A stretch of DNA of 64,000 bases from Hyperoodon ampullatus (taxonomy: Eukaryota; Chordata; Mammalia; Artiodactyla; Ziphiidae): assembly GCA_949752795.1 (NCBI GenBank), contig OX457070.1, positions 27,366,588 through 27,430,587 of the forward strand, in the 5' to 3' direction. A program made the translations under genes and the position numbers. The notes below the pieces were generated by a model. That model was not told the origin of the DNA and searched no databases. It saw only the letters and a list, made by a program, of their open reading frames with translations. Every line of letters begins with the position of its first letter. Positions within the stretch are counted from its first letter, which is position 1. Shown piece by piece: positions 51,731 through 63,109 of this stretch.

Positions 51731-52852
51731 ATAGAGTATATAACCCCTCCCTCTTGAGCCTCCCTCCCACAACTCCCATCCCACCCCTCTAGATCATCAC
51801 AGAGCTGAGCTCCCTGTGCTATACAGCAGCTTCACACTAGCTATCTATTTTACACATGGTAGTGTATATATGTCAGGGTGAGGTGTAGGAAAGGTATCTG
51901 AATGTATTCAGAAATGTTTTGTCCTAAGCTCACACACACACACAATGTACTTATGTATAAAATGAATGTATTCCCCACAACAATCCAAAGAAGTGGGTTA
52001 TTCTTCTTTCACAAACGAGGAAATTGATACCTGGAGAGGCTGAGTAACTTGTCTAAGGACAACAGAAGTGGCCTTCTGCCAACAGTGGAGCAACCTTGCT
52101 TCTTTTTGAAGAGTGATCCCAAGAAACAGAACATAGAGGGATTCAGCAGGGGATTTATTAATTGGGGGTGGGAGGTGGCGAGTAGGGAGAGGAAGCAAAG
52201 AAAACCTCAGGAGCATTCTGCAGAGGCCACCATTAAAGGCAAGTGGCTGGCATGGTTTCCATGGTGATAGATAGCCATTCCTGCCACAAAACCTCATCCT
52301 CGTCTAGGCAGAGAACCTGATTTGATGATTTCACTCAAGCTGTGGAATCAGAGCCACTCAGTCCTGTGTCAGCTCAGGGAACTGCCTCTAGAAAAATACT
52401 TTTTATTTTAGTAGGTCATTATTAACAATTCTTTCTTGTCTCAGAAATGTTCTCCTGCTCAGTGATGTGCTGAGTGAATAAGTGTTTTCTGAAATTTTCC
52501 ATACCCTTCAGATTTGGTTCATGTGAAAAAGAGTTGAGAAGATGGAAAATTTCCTTTACCTATACTGAAATGTGCATCACCAGTTGTCTCTATATACGTG
52601 AATCTGTGATGTGCTGTTTTCTCATTAACATCCAATAGTAGTTTTGATATCAGATGGTGGCTTTGTTTCAATTCCCAGACCCATCCCTCCCTAGTTCTGT
52701 GATTTGGAGCAAGTTAATAAACCTCCCAGAGTTTCAGTTTTCTTATCTATATTGTGGGATATGATGCTAATACTTGTTTCATAATGATGAAATGTACATA
52801 AAGTGCTTAACACACAGCCAAAAGCTAAATAAATTATTAATCTCAAAAAAAT
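51731..52852 (+). mobile_element. Retrocopy of an unidentified RNA inserted in L1 C
   Basis: An 1,122-base segment interrupts L1 C, whose sequence continues directly across it. It is bounded by tgtttgtgtagcat (51717-51730) and tgtttgtgtagtat (52853-52866), a 13 of 14 match. On the plus strand it ends AATAAA (about 52829), about a dozen bases, then seven A residues, which is the mark of a retrotransposed polyadenylated transcript. It starts with about 135 bases of antisense L1 3' UTR and has a sense MIR at its 3' end. The longest frame is under 100 codons, so the source is likely a non-coding RNA or a 3' UTR. Parent unknown. Confidence 0.5.
52640..52845 (+). mobile_element. MIR SINE supplying the retrocopy's poly(A) signal
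   Basis: MIR phrases in order: cctagttctgtgatttggag, gagtttcagttttcttatct, gatgaaatgtacataaagtg and cttaacacacagccaaaagc, then aaataaattatt. The AATAAA of the retrocopy falls in the MIR tail, a known way that MIR tails become poly(A) signals. Confidence 0.75.
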
Positions 52853-54837
52853 TGTTTGTGTAGTATTTTACTTTTTCAATTATTTTATGTTCAATCTAAT
52901 TATGTCATTGAATTTGAAGTCAGCACCTTGTAAACAATATAGAGTTGGGTTTTTTTTTTTTCATTCACTCTTCCAAGCTCTGTCTTTTAATTGGTGTATT
53001 TAGATCATTTACATTAAAGGTAATTATTGATATGTTGGGGTGTAAGTCTGCCATTTTATTATTTGTTTTCTGTTTGTTTACTCTGTTTCTCATTTCTTTG
53101 TTTCTCTTTTGCTGCCTTCCTGTAGGGACTTGGACATTTTAAAAGAATTCCATCTCGATTTATGTATAGTGTTTTTGACTGTATTTCTTTATGGTTTGCA
53201 TTTCTTTTGGTTGCTCTGGGTATTATAATATATATGTCACTTATCAAAGTCTGCTGATATCAACACTTTAATACTTTGAGTGAAGCATGGATTAATTCTA
53301 CTTAAGTCCATTTAAGTCCTTTTACCTAGCTCACTTTTAAATATTACTGTCTTGGGTTTCAGATGGTGTTATAATTTTTGTTTCAGTTATAAAACATGGA
53401 TTATAAAGCTTATAAGGAGAGAATAGTTTGCTGTATACACACATATTTATTTTCTCTCTATTGTTTTATTTTCCTTCCTGATGCTCCAGGATTCTTCCTT
53501 ATATCATTTCCTTTCCATTTGGACAAATTCCTTTTGCCATTCTTTAAGGCTAGCCTTAAATTCTCTTTTTATTCTTATGAGAATGTGTATTTCTCCTTCA
53601 TTCCTGAAGGATAGTTTTATCCAATGTAGAATTCACAGTTGATAGTTGTCTTATTTTTGCATTTGAAAAATATTATGCCATTCCTTCTGCTCTCAATGGT
53701 TTCAGATGAGAAATTTGTTATCCAAGTTGGTGTTCCCTTACAGTTAATGTGTTATTTCTATTTGCCAGTTTGAAGATTCTCCCCTCGTCTTTAGTTTTCA
53801 CAAATTTAATTATGATGTATCTTGGCATGGATTTTTTTTGAATTTATCCTTTGGTGTTCATTCAGCTTTTTTGATCTGTGGACTTTTGCCAAATTTGGGA
53901 TTTCAGCCATTATTTCTTTGAGAACTTTTTCAGCATTTCCCCTCCTCTTCTGCTTCTTGGATGACAATTGTATGAATGTTGGGTCTTTTGTCATTTTCAC
54001 ATAGATCCCTGAAGCTCTGTTTATTTATTTTCTTTAGTCTTTTTTCTATCTGTTGTTCAGACTGAGTAAATTCTATTATTCTGTCCTCAAGTTCACTGAT
54101 TCTTTCCTCTCTCATCTCCATTCTACTATTTTGCCTATCCAGTAAGGTTGTTTTTTTAAAAAAACTTCTGTTATTATTATTTTTCAGTTCTATAATTTCT
54201 GTTTGCTTCTTTGTTATAGTGTCTATTTATTGGCTGAAATTTTCTATTTTTTCATTTGTTTCAAGATAATTTATAATTGTTTGTTGAAGCAACTAATGCT
54301 TTAAAACTTTTGCCAGATAATTTATCTTATTGTGGGCATTAGTTGATTGTCTTTCCTCATTCAAATTGTGATTTCCCTGACTCTTGTTATGATGGGTGAT
54401 TTTTTAAATTCTATCCTGTATGTTTTGGTTATTGTGTTAGGAGACTCTGGGTTTTATACAAATTTTTAATTTCAGTACTCAGTCACCCTGTTTAGGTTTA
54501 GCACAAAGGTCTTGGCTTACTTTTATGAGCTGTAGTTTCAATAAAAATTTAATTTTCAGAGTTATTGTGGTCTACTTAGTTTATCTAGTGCTAGTGAGGT
54601 TAACACTGGTCTTTCTGGTGCTGCTTGAGAGGGCAGACTGGTTTGCCTGCTGCTTCTATTTGGGAGAAGGGAGTCTCCAGTCTGCAGGGATAAATTGCTC
54701 TTCCAGGGCTGGGCACTTGTGACAGGATAGTCCCTGCCTGGAGCAAAGGAGAGCATTTCCCAGGCTGGTTGTCAGCTGTGAGGGAGTGGGGAGCATCAGG
54801 TTTGCAAGTTGAGGATACTTCCCAGGTTGGGTGCTTG
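52853..54837 (-). mobile_element. Ancient L1 (element C), 5' half
   Basis: Continues L1 C: the start of ORF2 (cttttaattggtgtatttag near 52985), the spacer, a diverged ORF1 (53,600-54,150, where minus-strand frames rich in E, K and I recall the L1 coiled coil) and a GC-richer 5' part to about 54830. All frames are broken. Confidence 0.65.
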
Positions 54838-55049
54838 TCTTTCTTATTGTAGCTATATGAGCCTTAAACTTGGGTAGAATGATTTCTTCCACATTATTCT
54901 TCCTTTTCAACATTGTTTTAGCTATTCCAATTCTTTTGCCTTTTGATACAAAATTTAGAATAATCATATATATCTACAAAAATTCTTGCTGGGATTTTGA
55001 TAGGAATTTCATTAAATTTGTATATCAATGTAAGGATAATTGACATCTT
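54838..55049 (-). mobile_element. Short L1 ORF2 fragment
   Basis: About 210 bases resembling the C-terminal part of ORF2 of a very old L1 (cttgctgggattttgatagg). It abuts the right copy of the flanking direct repeat and may be a separate insertion. Confidence 0.55.
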
Positions 55050-55315
55050 GGCAGTCCAAGGTCAAGATGAGGAGGAATGAGGGAAGGGACAGATAGAAAC
55101 TAATGTTATCCCAGAGGAAGAAGAAGGAGCTAGCAAGACAGCGAGTGGGCTGGGAGTAAGAAATGACATTTTAAGGGTAGGGAAGCTCTAAGATGAAACT
55201 GCTGTTGCTCCATGTGAAGTTGTTGAGTTATTATGATGTCAAATCTTCCTCCTTCAAAATTAATTCTAGCACATGCCAAGGGCTTTGTGTGACTCTGTGT
55301 GTGTGTATTTTTAAA
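55050..55315 (+). repeat. Right copy of the direct repeat flanking the L1 nest
   Basis: The counterpart of 35617-35935. Matching words in order: ggcagtccaagg, gggacagatag, aatgacattttaag, ttattatgatgtcaaatctt and ccaagggctttgtgtgact. It could be half of an old duplication spanning the nest, or both copies could belong to an interspersed family I do not recognise. Confidence 0.55.
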
Positions 55316-55719
55316 AATTAAAGCAGGACTGAGTTTCACATCTGGGTCCCTGTATACAGAGGTATTAAGATGCATAGAGACAGGAGTTCAGCGTCCAAGG
55401 TCAGAGGGTAGGCAGAATGTATGCCCCTGGGGACCCCAGGGCTTGTCACTTGTATAGTCAGTGGGGATGGGAGATGCTGAGTTTTTTTTCCCCTATCTCT
55501 TAAGAGCAGAGGAACCTAGCTGACATCTTTGGTTTGCTCCCATTCTGGAAATTCCCCCAATAGTCCTCTACCAGTTTAAAGAGTGAATGGGGAAAAAGAG
55601 GGTGAAATTAAGTCAGATGTGGCAGAATGATTTCTATTAGGGACAGAAAGGGCCCATGGATGAGTGTGGATTGTGAAAAAGCCCTGGTCTCCTCACCTCT
55701 TCTCAGAGAGGCAAGGTCA
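55055..55719 (+). promoter_or_regulatory. Three NR5A/ERR-type half-sites
   Basis: TCCAAGGTCA at 55055-55064 and again at 55394-55403, and GCAAGGTCA at 55711-55719, all on the plus strand. The extended half-site YCAAGGTCA is bound by NR5A1 (SF-1), NR5A2 and oestrogen-related receptors. From general knowledge NR5A1 and SOX9 raise Cyp26b1 in fetal testis, so a distant element is conceivable 26 kb downstream. Chance occurrence is not excluded. Confidence 0.3.
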
Positions 55720-58700
55720 ACCCTTCCTATAGACAGAATTTACCTCAGAAGTTGCCTCTGCAAATGCTTTCTTGTTCCCATGTTCACTTTTTCACTCTCC
55801 ACTTCAGGATTTAGAACCAGTTTCCCATCCCCTTGAAGGGATGAGAGATTAGAGGAAAATAGAGGAGGAGTTTGAACCAACCCAGTTCCATCTCTACCAC
55901 CACTCCCAACTAAACTTCCAGACCACGCTGTCCTACCCAAAGGCACCTACATCCCAAGTAAAGCACCACAAGGCCAGATCTTAATTTCATTAAAAAATTG
56001 GGATATCTTTTGGATCTGGTTGAAAGAATAAAAAATCATCCTCAAGTTTGAGCATCTTCTGCTGTTTCCACCCTGCTTGGAGGTTAGAAGATGCATCAAC
56101 CCCCTCTGTGAGGGCTGTCACCTTGCAACCCCTCCCAAGGTGTTCAGACCAACAGATGCCAAGCTTGCCCCATGGACTTGAGACATAACCCACACACCTT
56201 TGCCTGCCATGAGCCAGGTGTCTCTTTAGTAATTTCATCATTCAAATCATAACTCATGAATAACTCAATACCCCAGTTAGCACAGGCGTTGGTTATAAAA
56301 AGCATTACAAATTTCTAAATGCAAATATATGCTCTTCAGCCAGCCAATATGACTTCAGGGCCCATAGGTAGAAACAGTGCTGGCTCAGAGAAGAGCAGGG
56401 TCCAGACAACACTGCCCAGAACTCTCCCTTCTGCTTCCTTCTCCCCGTCCTCCTGTCAACCTTCAGGGCAAGTCCAGAGCAGGTGGCCTGTGGGGAGTGG
56501 AGAATGTGCAGAAACCTGGCCCCATCCACGGGCACCTGGGCACTCTGATTCTAGGCAGGCAGTCCTGGGAAGATTGGCATAGTGTGGAGAGAGGCTAAAC
56601 AAATATTTCTGGGCCGAGTATAGAAAGGCCCAGAAGTGGAGATGAGCAGACAGGGAGCCCTAACGACAGGGAACTCAGTGGAGGTCACCAGCCTACCTGA
56701 TCCTTCCTGGCTTGTGGGGGCATTTGACAAAGGACACCCCCTCCCCTGCATTGCAAAGGGCTGAGCGAATCAGTGCCACAGGAGGGGTCGCTCCTGCCAC
56801 CCTTGCACTGAGGAGGTGTGGCGTAGCTCCCTGGGCACACCGAGAAGGCTCATCTTTCTGGCAGGATCCCCCAGTGCTCCTGGCTTCTGTGTAGGTGAGC
56901 AGCCACCCCAGTGTGCCCAGGACATTCCTGGATTTAGCACTGAAAGTCCTGTGTCCCAGGAAACCCTTCAGTCCTGGGCAAATGGGGACAGTTTTTTTAC
57001 CTGATTTCTGTGAGTGGCTGTGAAAGTCATTTCTAAGCCACTTGGGGGGCAGCCCTGAACACTCTGTCTGGCGCGCACAGGTTGGCTGAGTGCAACTTAG
57101 AGGACTTCTGGAGGACGAAGCGTATTGAGTGTGATGGAAAGTGCCCCTTCCAATCAGCTGCCTTCTAAAGCAGGGGTCAGAGCATCCCCACCTGGGGCAC
57201 ATTCCTGGGGAATCCACACCCAGTCTGCACCCATTCTAACCCAACCTCCCACCTCCTGGAAAGGCCGGCAGATCCTGCCCACCTGTCACTAGGACACCAG
57301 GAGGCCAGGTGCCCTTTTCTACAGCCTCACGGGTTTTCCTCAGGAAGCAGCTACTGCTGGTTTCACCTCCCTGCCTCTGTACCTCCTGACACCGCTCCGA
57401 ACTTCCATGCTGGGACGTGCTGAGGTCACCCAGGCAGGAGGACTGGCTAAAATCTGGCAGCTGCAGAATGGCTCTCTGATGTCCTCACAGGCAAAATGTC
57501 AAGGGTTCTAAGAGACCTCGCAGACCAGTGAAGTGTGTTTCCTCCCTCCCTTTTGCCTGTAAGGAATTCAATGCCAAAGTCACTTGACAGCACTAGAATT
57601 ACCATCCAGGATGCTGCATCCTTGGCTTTCTGTTCAGTTCCCGTTGTCCCTGATCTGGGCAGATGCACAGGTATCTTCTCTGCATCAAGGACCCAGAGCT
57701 AAAAGCCAAATCTAATGTAACCACTGGGGGCCATGCCTTAGGGGTTTGAACTGGAGAGCCCCGACAGTGAGAGAACTCAGGATCTGCTCCAGGGGACCCT
57801 CCCCCAGCCTCTCCCTGTGCTGGGTGCTGGAAGAAGTTGAACAGTAGCTGCACTGGTGTTTGATTTATTAATGTTTTCTACTCTCTACATTTATATATTT
57901 CTGTGTGCTATTTCCATTGGTCTGGTGTAGTTCACACACACAAAACTTAAAATTCAAAAGAACATGAGATTTGTCCCAGGTAAGATACAAGGGAAGTGAG
58001 GAACAGGGCATGGGACCACGTCCTTCTGAGGATAGCCACCCTGCCTGGAGGCACCTGGGCCAAGATGCTGGGGGTTGGCAGGCAGCCTGGTGGGAGAGAG
58101 ACCCTGCAGGTCCCACAGGCTTCCCCCTGCTCTGCCAGGATAGCTGCTGCCATCTCCAGGCCCTGGTTAGAATGGAGGACGAAGCCGCATGGAACTCCTG
58201 TCTGCCTTGCATGACCCTGAGAACGTGCTCCTGGATGGGCAAACGGGAGCAGAAAAAGTGCTTTTTTTGCGGGCCCAGAGTGACCAGGAACAGTGGCCTC
58301 AGACAGCCCTGAGCTCCAAGCCCCACCCCACACTGCATTTGCAGAACAGATTTCTAACCCGGGGTTCATGGATGGCTGCAGAGGCCTTTCCAACCCTGCT
58401 TTATAGTCACAATGTTTGTATGATGTGCCTTCTTAGAGGTGAGAGGGCATAGCTTCCAGAGCTTCTCAAGGTGCTCCAGATCTAGAGGGAGGTTAAGAAT
58501 TCGTGCTCTACATTTCGTCAGTAAGAGTAAAGCTAGAAGACGATCTTTATTCATTTTCTTCTGTGTCCCAGGCCCCATTCTCTCTTTTCTCAGATGAGGA
58601 AACTGAAGCTTAGAGTGCTACGCAATTTGTCCAGGTTCCCACAGCTGGAAAGTTAGAGTCCTCAGACAGAGGCTATTTCTTGGGGTTTTCTGCTGACGAG

Positions 58701-61700
58701 GGAAGGAGAGGGGTGGGCCCCAGCATGCAGCTCGCAGGAAGCCCGGGGCCTCTCCCTGCTCAGCGTGCGAACGCAGAAGTTGGGATGGCTGCCCGATGGG
58801 CCTGGGGTGTTCGTGCAGAGGCTCCACGGTGGTGCAAAAGCTGTCAGGCGTGGCCTCCTCCCTGCCCTCTGTATGGTGGCAGAGAAGGGGCTGAACAAAG
58901 GAACAAGTAGGCCCCTCTGAGGGCTCTGAGATAGCGGGGGGAAGAACAGCTCCATGCAGCTCCTTCTCTGGCCTTTCAGGGGCTCTGGGGCAGGGGGTGA
59001 CCCTGGGGGACTCCTCGGAGTGGCAGGCTGGGATCTGCACCTGGGAGGTTGGGAAGGGTGATGTGAACACAGAGAAGAGGCAGGGCATGTGTGGGCTCAA
59101 ACAGGAGAAACAGCATAAGGTTTGTCCTGAGGGGCCAAACCGACAGCATTAATACAGGGTGGGAGAAGCTGATGAGGCACACATTCTTAAGAAAACGACC
59201 TGGGGGTCAGGGCTGGCCCCAAGCTGGCAGTGAGCAGCACTTAGAGAGAGGGGGTTGTGGGGTGGGGCCCGTGACAGGGTGTGGAAGGGTTGAGAGCCAG
59301 GAAGTGATCTTTCCTCAGCATCAACCCCACCCTCCCTGGAGTATCCTGTCCTCTGAAGGGCAGGCTGATGTCTGGCCTGGAGTTGGAGGACCACTGGGTG
59401 GGTCTAATGCCCGTGTGTGGAAAGGGGGTGCCCTTCTCTGCCCCTCAGACTTCACTCACGCTCAGCCTCTCAGACTGAGGAGGGGTGCTGGAGAGGGAGC
59501 GAGTGAGGAGGGACGCGGAGGGTCCCACGGGGCTGGGTCTGGAGGGTGCCCCGTGTCAGGAGCCTGCCCTTGGCGCCGCCCTTTCCCGGCACTTTCACTC
59601 CCTCCTGTCTGTCAGTCCCCTGCCTGTCAGTTAGCAGGCTGAGTCAGAGATGCTCTGGGGGTGGGGGCCGCCTGCCAAAGGCCTGACTCACTGAGGATGG
59701 CTGACTGATTCCCCCACCTCTGTGCCTCCGGGTCCCAACACGCCGAGGGGTGAGGGCTGGGGGAGCGCACCGCATCTCTCTCCCGGGCGGCTCCTCCCAC
59801 AGCAAGGGGCACTGGGCTTCTGTCACGCACAGGGCCACCCCCTGCCACCGGGACCCCAAACTGCTGGCAAGTCCCTCCCGTGGGGGCTTCTGCCCATTCC
59901 TGAGCCTGACACAGATCGTGCACATGCTCAGAGCACCCCTGGTGACTGAAAGGGTGATGCGCTCTTCACTGCTGGCTGCAAATGACACTCAAGCCCTCCC
60001 CAGCCCACACAGGATCGTGTAGACCCCCGGCTTCCTCAGTTCCACAAGATGGGAAACGCTCGTTTGCGTGCCACGGTCCAAAAAGACATTTTCCTAACAT
60101 CCTACTTAGACCCATCATTAGTTCTGATTTCACATTTTATTTCAATGAGAAATAACTCACTAACTTTCAAGCTAAGGAGATGAACAGAAGGAAGGGTCTG
60201 GGCAGGGAGTGAGCCTTGAGTGTACGTGCTATGGAGCAGCTCTTCAGAGCAGGCTGCATTTCTGCCTGGGGCTCCCGGCTGAGGCCCGCCAGCTGTGCTC
60301 AAACGCCACCCAGTCCCTGGGATGCGTGGGCACCGTGCCCTGGCTCTGCACCTATGCTCTGAGCTGCAGAAAGGGACTGTCTAAGACCGAGGTCCTCATC
60401 ATGTTGAAGCGGAGGCTGCAGGGCCACAGGTGCTGCATGGTGGACTGAGGCGGGTGAGGGCTGCCGTGACAGCTGACAAGTGAAGGTCCAGGCGCCCAGC
60501 ATCCTGTTTGTTAGGGCGGTGTCAGTCAAGGCTCTTGCATTTACAAGCAACAAGAAATAGGACCCACTGGCTCCCAGAGCTGCCAAGTCCAGCTCAGGCA
60601 CACTGGTCCTGGGGTTCAGATGCAATCCCTCATCTGATTGTCTGTGTCTGGCTCCATTCTGAGTGAGTTGGGGGCAGGTTGGCCAGGGACTGCCCAGTCC
60701 ACCCAAGTCCGTTGGAAGGAGAGCTCTCTCCCTGTTCATACGACAATGCCAAGGAAGGCTCTGGCTGTGGGCAGGCTCCAAGTACGTGGTTGGGGTCACA
60801 TGCTTACCCCTGTGGGGTGATGGTGGGAATGTGATTGTCAGTCCTGCCTTGAGTGCCTGGAGGGAGAGAGGAGCTTCCCAGATGACCACGAGGAGGATGG
60901 GAAGCATGCCTCCTCCAGCCCCTCTGGGATGCTTGGCCTGCGGCGCATATGGGCATTTGCAGCTCTGACCCTTTCTGGCTGTGTGACTGAGTGAGTCCTG
61001 ACCTGTTGCGAGGCTAACAGTTCAGGGAGATAATAGACCTGAGGGGACTTAGTGGGAGACTGTAGCAGAACTGCTGTCTCAATAACAAAGAGAATTTCAA
61101 GCCAATCCCAGGCGGAAAACCTCCCACAGGGAAAACTTTTCCTTGTGACCAGCAAACAGAGACCTGTGATCAGGCCGCACACATTTGCTGCGTCTTCTGG
61201 AGGAGTCGATTGTGGGTAACTTCCAGCTCCGGGCCCAGCAGGGTATTTGGGTCCTTGTCACTCACCTCATTTGGGGCCTGAAGGGCCAGATGTTGTGTCT
61301 GGGAGAAGGACTATAGTTGTGGGGCTCCTAGGCTGCGTGGTCAGGATTCCGTCCTCACTGGGTAATGCAGCTCTCTGCCCCATCCACCTTCTTGTGGAAC
61401 TAACCTCTCGGCACTGGGCTGAGGCTAGTTTTGGGGGCCCTGTAGGAGACCAGCTCCCTTTCTGGGAGACTAGGCCACAGAATTCGTTTCCAATAAGATA
61501 ACTCTCACGTCTCACCTCCAACCCTTGGCCCGGCCACAAACCACCAGGTCCTGCACAATCATCCTCTAAACACCCGCCAGTTGCAGATGGAGTGCAGCAG
61601 GTGTGGCGTTGGAACCACAGGTGTTCCCTGCCACGGGCTCTGTCAACCACCGAATGGGGTCAAACCCAGCACAGCTGCTGGAGGCCTGGTGTTAGAACAT

Positions 61701-61957
61701 CCTGAATCTTTCCTACAGACTGAATACTTGACACTGGGGAGTGTCTGATGGTGACACTGCATCCTGCAGCCATGGAGAAGGCCTCATGCCTGAGGAGTGG
61801 ACACAGCACCCCCTCCAGAAAGCTTCAAAAACTCCTCCACACCACGGCTCCCCACATTTCCATTCCCTGTTGGCCTGATGCTGCACTCACTCCGTGGTCT
61901 ACAGACCTGAACTCGTGACTTTCACCTCTCCCCCAACCCACCCTTGGCTCTGACCTT
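55316..61957. other. Distal 3' flank, no gene recognised
   Basis: About 6.6 kb, mostly unique. I see no open frame with a recognisable domain and no exon chain. Features noted: MIR/L2-type fragment near 58590-58680; AT-rich pockets at 56230-56340, 57855-57960 and 60075-60190; two consensus AP-1 words, TGAGTCA (59640-59646) and TGACTCA (59684-59690); and a patch near 60520-60560 (gtcaaggctcttgcatttac) similar in type to the old repeat at 62775. Confidence 0.5.
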
Positions 61958-61969
61958 TTCAGCCTTTTC

Positions 61970-61970
<1 letters not shown>

Positions 61971-62012
<42 letters not shown>

Positions 62013-62205
62013 ATGTTACGCGGGCCTCTCACTGCTGTGGCCTCTCCCGTTGCGGAGCACAGGCTCCGGACGCGCAGGCTCAGTGGCCATGGCTCACGGG
62101 CCCAGCCGCTCCGCGGCATGTGGGATCTTCCCGGACCGGGGCACGAACCCGTGTCCCCTGCATTGGCAGGAGGACTCTCAACCACAGCACCACCAGGGAA
62201 GCCCC
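61971..62205 (-). mobile_element. CHR-type SINE with a (CA)n tail
   Basis: A full-length minus-strand SINE like that at 38975, bounded by a perfect 13-base duplication ttcagccttttct (61958-61970 and 62206-62218). Its A-rich tail has become a 41-base TG run on the plus strand (61972-62012), enclosed by the duplication, so the microsatellite was born from the SINE tail. The near identity with the other copy suggests a fairly recent insertion. Confidence 0.85.
61972..62012. repeat. (TG)n microsatellite at SINE tail
   Basis: Twenty TG units without interruption, at the 3' tail of the SINE. Confidence 0.95.
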
Positions 62206-62455
62206 TTCAGCCTTTTCTGAACTAACAGGACACTTAGCTCCAGGGGACGTCCCCTGCTCCGCCCCCTCCCCTGTGACTTCTTTCAGTGCCCATATGGGAA
62301 TCTGCCCTCAAGTCAGCCTCCGCTTGTACTGCTGTCTGAGTGCTGTGTGTGGCCCTGTCTTCTCAAGGAGAACAAGGCCTCTTTAGTGACCCTGGTCACT
62401 AAAGTCACTTTGTCACTTGTCAGTGACCCTGGCACTCTGTAAATGTTTAACAAGT

Positions 62456-62640
62456 AGAGACCATGAGGTTAAAATAGATGTGAGCTTCATTTGGTCCAAA
62501 CTTTCCACTTGACAGATGAAGAAACTGAGGTCCAAGGAGGAAAAGCGACTTGCCCTTATCCAGCCAGCAGCTGAGGCTGGAACTGTTTGTGAGACCTGAC
62601 TGTCTTGGCTCTCAGGCCAGTGTCTGTCCACCTGCCAGTG
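62456..62640. mobile_element. MIR/L2-type ancient repeat fragment
   Basis: The phrases ttgacagatgaagaaactga, aaaagcgacttgccc and gctgaggctggaactg are in the order typical of this repeat class. Family not assigned. Confidence 0.5.
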
Positions 62641-62774
62641 CCGCCCAGGGTACTGATTCAGTGAATGAGTCCCCTCGGAACCAGCCACTTGAAGGGATCA
62701 ACTAAAAATCCTCAGACTTTCTCGTGCATGTCAGAGCAGGCCATTTTGAGAAATGCTCAATAAGCAAACATGTA

Positions 62775-62900
62775 TTATTCAGGATTCTTTCAGTTGCAAG
62801 TGACAGAATCCCCACTCAAACTAGCTTACACACAAGAAGGAATTTATTGCCTCCTGTTCAAGGCAGTCCAGGGAGGTGCTAACCAAGAGGTGTCAGGCAG
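62775..62900 (+). mobile_element. Unassigned old interspersed repeat
   Basis: The stretch tcaggattctttcagttgca, then agtgacagaatcc, ctcaaactagctta and aaggaatttattg is a common mammalian repeat phrase. I recognise the pattern but not the family name. Confidence 0.45.
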
Positions 62901-63109
62901 GTGCCAATCTGGACGGACAGAGGGGCTGCCTGAGACTGAGGTCCAGCTAATGCAGCTCCTCCTGGGGAAGGGGGTGGGGATTCATGGCAGAGGGAGGGGC
63001 TGCAGCCTGTGAGACTTGTAAGGGGAGGTGGGGGGCGAAGAGAGTGAATGCTCAGTTGCTGAGTCTAGAAGGAGCCCTCAGTGTAAAGTCCTGGGTCATG
63101 AAGCTGTGA

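Noticed and set aside
36480..55049. The L1 nest as a single giant element or a retroviral provirus
   Set aside because: No long terminal repeats, primer-binding site or gag-pol-env layout. The parts are separable L1s with their own target-site duplications. The outer direct repeats are not joined to retroviral sequence.
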